Program-made: the position numbers and the translations under genes
Shown here: positions 62,444-64,000 of the stretch, piece by piece
How positions within the stretch are numbered: position 1 is the first letter of the stretch
Layout: the number at the start of each line of letters is the position of its first letter
NCBI RefSeq assembly: GCF_012910905.1
Contig: NZ_WTVN01000008.1
Location: 1-64,000, forward strand
Length of the DNA: 64,000 nucleotides
DNA from: Aromatoleum toluvorans
GTDB lineage: Bacteria; Pseudomonadota; Gammaproteobacteria; Burkholderiales; Rhodocyclaceae
Direction of reading: 5' to 3'
The notes under the pieces: generated by a model
What the model was told of the DNA's origin: nothing
Databases searched by the model: none
Seen by the model: only the letters and a program-made list of their open reading frames with translations

Positions 62444-64000
62444 TCACGAAGCGGACACGGGCGGCACTTCGGCCGGCAGGGCGATCTCGTAATACGCACG
62501 CTCGCGCGTGACACGGCCACCCATGCTCCGGACACGCCTTCTCACGACGTCGAAACGACTGTCCTCGAAGCGCGCGTGCTCCCTGCATACGCCAGGATAG
62601 GCCTTGCACTCGCTGGTGATACGGATCAGGATTTCCCCGCCGCCGGCCATCGTTTCGACCACGATGACGCCGCCCTTCCCGCCCGGCCCGGAAGGGCATT
62701 CGGTGCAGGCCTGCAGCAGGTTCATCAGCACTTCGTTGAGATAGTCCGGAATCACCGAGAGTGCGGGCAGTTCCTCGCCGGCCTTGAGCTCGAGCCGGAT
62801 TGCCCGGAACCTTCGGTCGAAGCCGAGGAAGTCGAGCACGGCCTTGACCATCTGGTTGATGTCAACGAGCTCGCGCGATTCGCGTCGTGCCGCAGCGAAC
62901 TCCGAGATCTGCCGCGTCATCCCGGCGATGCGCCGAGTCTGCTCGAGGATCTGCGCCGGCTGGCAGACGTCGCACCCCCTCCTGCTCTTGTGCAGCTGCA
63001 TTTCCTGCGCGAGCATCGATATCGTCGCCAGCGGGTTGCCGACCTCGTGGGATACGTTCGCGGCCATCGTCGCAAGCGCGGCCATCTTCTCGTGATGCCA
63101 GCGCTCCTCGCGCTCCATCGCGCGCTCCTGGGCATCTGCCTGCGAATCGATGATGCGCTGCCCGATGCGCACGATCCCCAGCAACACGGCGTAAAGCCCC
63201 GCGAGCGTGCCGCTGACGATGAACAGGAAGAAATCCGAACTGTCGCTGACCTTGCGCTGGTTCTCGGTCATGGCATTTTCCAGCGCATCCTGATTTGCCG
63301 ACGCGAGCTCGCCGACTTCTAGCGACACGTTCCTGATGCGCTCGAGGAAGGAGGTGACGTCGGAGTAGATCTCGAACACGCCGATGACACGGTCGCTGCC
63401 CCGCTCGCGCACGGGGATGTAACTCGAGATCAGGTCACGGTTCTCGACCACGCCCTCGAAAGCGCTGAAGCGCTCGCGGTGCGTCATCTCGCTCGCCGGC
63501 GTGCCCGCCACGGCGCTCTTCCAGCCCCTGTTGTCGGCCTTGTCCTCGCCGATCTGGGCGTGCTCCGACGAATAGATCGTGACGCCGCGCAGATCGAAGA
63601 CCTTGATCTTGAAGACGCTGCTCGACCGCATGGTCGCGTAGGCCTCGGCGTCGAGCTCGGCGAAGCCGGGCAATCCCATGATCGTGCGGCCGAGTTCCGC
63701 AAAACAGGCGCGGCGCGGATCGGGGCCCGTCGCACCCGGGTCGGCCGCTGGCAGGCTGCGGCAGGGTGCGGCGGAAATGGCTTGCGCCCGTGCGACGAAA
63801 GGCGCGATGTGGGACTCCCACAGTACGTTGCTGACCACGCGCGTCAGCGTGACGTGGCCGGCCTCGTGCAGGGAAATCAGGCTCGCACGGGCCGCCTGAT
63901 CCTGCCTTGCGGCGAGGTCGGTCTGCGCCCGGGCGAAGAAGTCGCCCTGCTCGTGCTGGACCTGCGAAAAGAAGACGACCTCGGCGCGTTGTAGGAAATA
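62444..64000 (-). CDS. Membrane sensor histidine kinase, degenerate ATPase domain, 5' end outside the window
   Basis: The frame is open to the window edge, so the N-terminus is missing; 518 residues are visible. They show a periplasmic sensor region, one membrane segment (FFLFIVSGTLAGLYAVLLGIV, near 63236-63170), a linker helix and a normal DHp H-box (AANVSHEVGNPLATISML; His at 63049-63047). The ATPase domain is degenerate: the N-box reads NLLQACTECP without the metal-binding Asn, and no DxGxG or GxGLGL follows. Six cysteines lie in the cytoplasmic part (CDVC, CTEC, CKAYPGVC). It may be a phosphatase, a partner of another kinase, or a metal/redox sensor. Confidence 0.8.
   Translation of the reverse strand, partial: YFLQRAEVVFFSQVQHEQGDFFARAQTDLAARQDQAARASLISLHEAGHVTLTRVVSNVLWESHIAPFVARAQAISAAPCRSLPAADPGATGPDPRRACFAELGRTIMGLPGFAELDAEAYATMRSSSVFKIKVFDLRGVTIYSSEHAQIGEDKADNRGWKSAVAGTPASEMTHRERFSAFEGVVENRDLISSYIPVRERGSDRVIGVFEIYSDVTSFLERIRNVSLEVGELASANQDALENAMTENQRKVSDSSDFFLFIVSGTLAGLYAVLLGIVRIGQRIIDSQADAQERAMEREERWHHEKMAALATMAANVSHEVGNPLATISMLAQEMQLHKSRRGCDVCQPAQILEQTRRIAGMTRQISEFAAARRESRELVDINQMVKAVLDFLGFDRRFRAIRLELKAGEELPALSVIPDYLNEVLMNLLQACTECPSGPGGKGGVIVVETMAGGGEILIRITSECKAYPGVCREHARFEDSRFDVVRRRVRSMGGRVTRERAYYEIALPAEVPPVSAS

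Overview
The window is a chromosomal segment of a GC-rich betaproteobacterium. Gene content and order (hfq-hflX-hflK-hflC-hisZ-purA, mla-ibaG-murA-hisGD, hisE-hinT-tatABC, kdsD-lptCA, a phasin, pilU) fit the Rhodocyclales, close to Azoarcus/Thauera/Aromatoleum. That assignment is inferred from gene order and style, not from a database match. Most of it is dense housekeeping operons on the minus strand, with many 1-4 nt start/stop overlaps. I see no phage, insertion sequence, CRISPR array or rRNA.

Region 1 (1-5.3 kb, minus) is the accessory part. A cofactor cluster reads pqqA - pqqD - pqqE - 30-codon membrane peptide - PuuD-like membrane protein - diverged SerC-like PLP protein - diverged PyrD-like flavoprotein. 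pqqB and pqqC are not in the window. The SerC and PyrD relatives have lost residues that bind phosphoserine and orotate in their parent families, so they probably do another reaction. Upstream of the cluster is an orphan ANTAR (NasT-type) antiterminator. Downstream is a nitrogen-type control region: an NtrC-like site, a sigma-54 promoter and a leader with an intrinsic terminator, leading into the start of a Tat-exported protein cut by the window edge.

Region 2 (5.3-24.8 kb) holds rlmB-rnr, two tRNA-Leu(CAG) genes on the plus strand, and a long minus-strand run: ndk, rlmN, pilF, rodZ, ispG, hisS, yfgM, bamB, der, hfq, hflX, hflK, hflC, DUF2065, hisZ, purA. Region 3 (25-38 kb) holds a Pit phosphate transporter with its DUF47 partner, a TlpA-like thioredoxin, a large hybrid histidine kinase, an exported intradiol-dioxygenase-like protein, sucCD, a DUF2889 protein, a FimV-like protein, a Nif3-like protein and a DegS-like protease.

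Region 4 (38-55 kb, mostly minus) is the superoperon mlaFEDACB - ABC exporter - ibaG - murA - hisGD - [hisC] - hisBHAFIE - hinT - tatABC. Two things are wrong with its histidine genes: hisA has an in-frame TAG at codon 13, and hisC lies in its usual slot but on the opposite strand. Region 5 (55-64 kb) holds a Kef-type antiporter, kdsD, lptC and lptA. kdsC is missing from its slot, where a 21-codon frame remains, and lptB/rpoN do not follow lptA. An enoyl-CoA hydratase, a phasin with a consensus promoter, pilU and a 5'-truncated, cysteine-rich histidine kinase with a degenerate ATPase domain complete the window.
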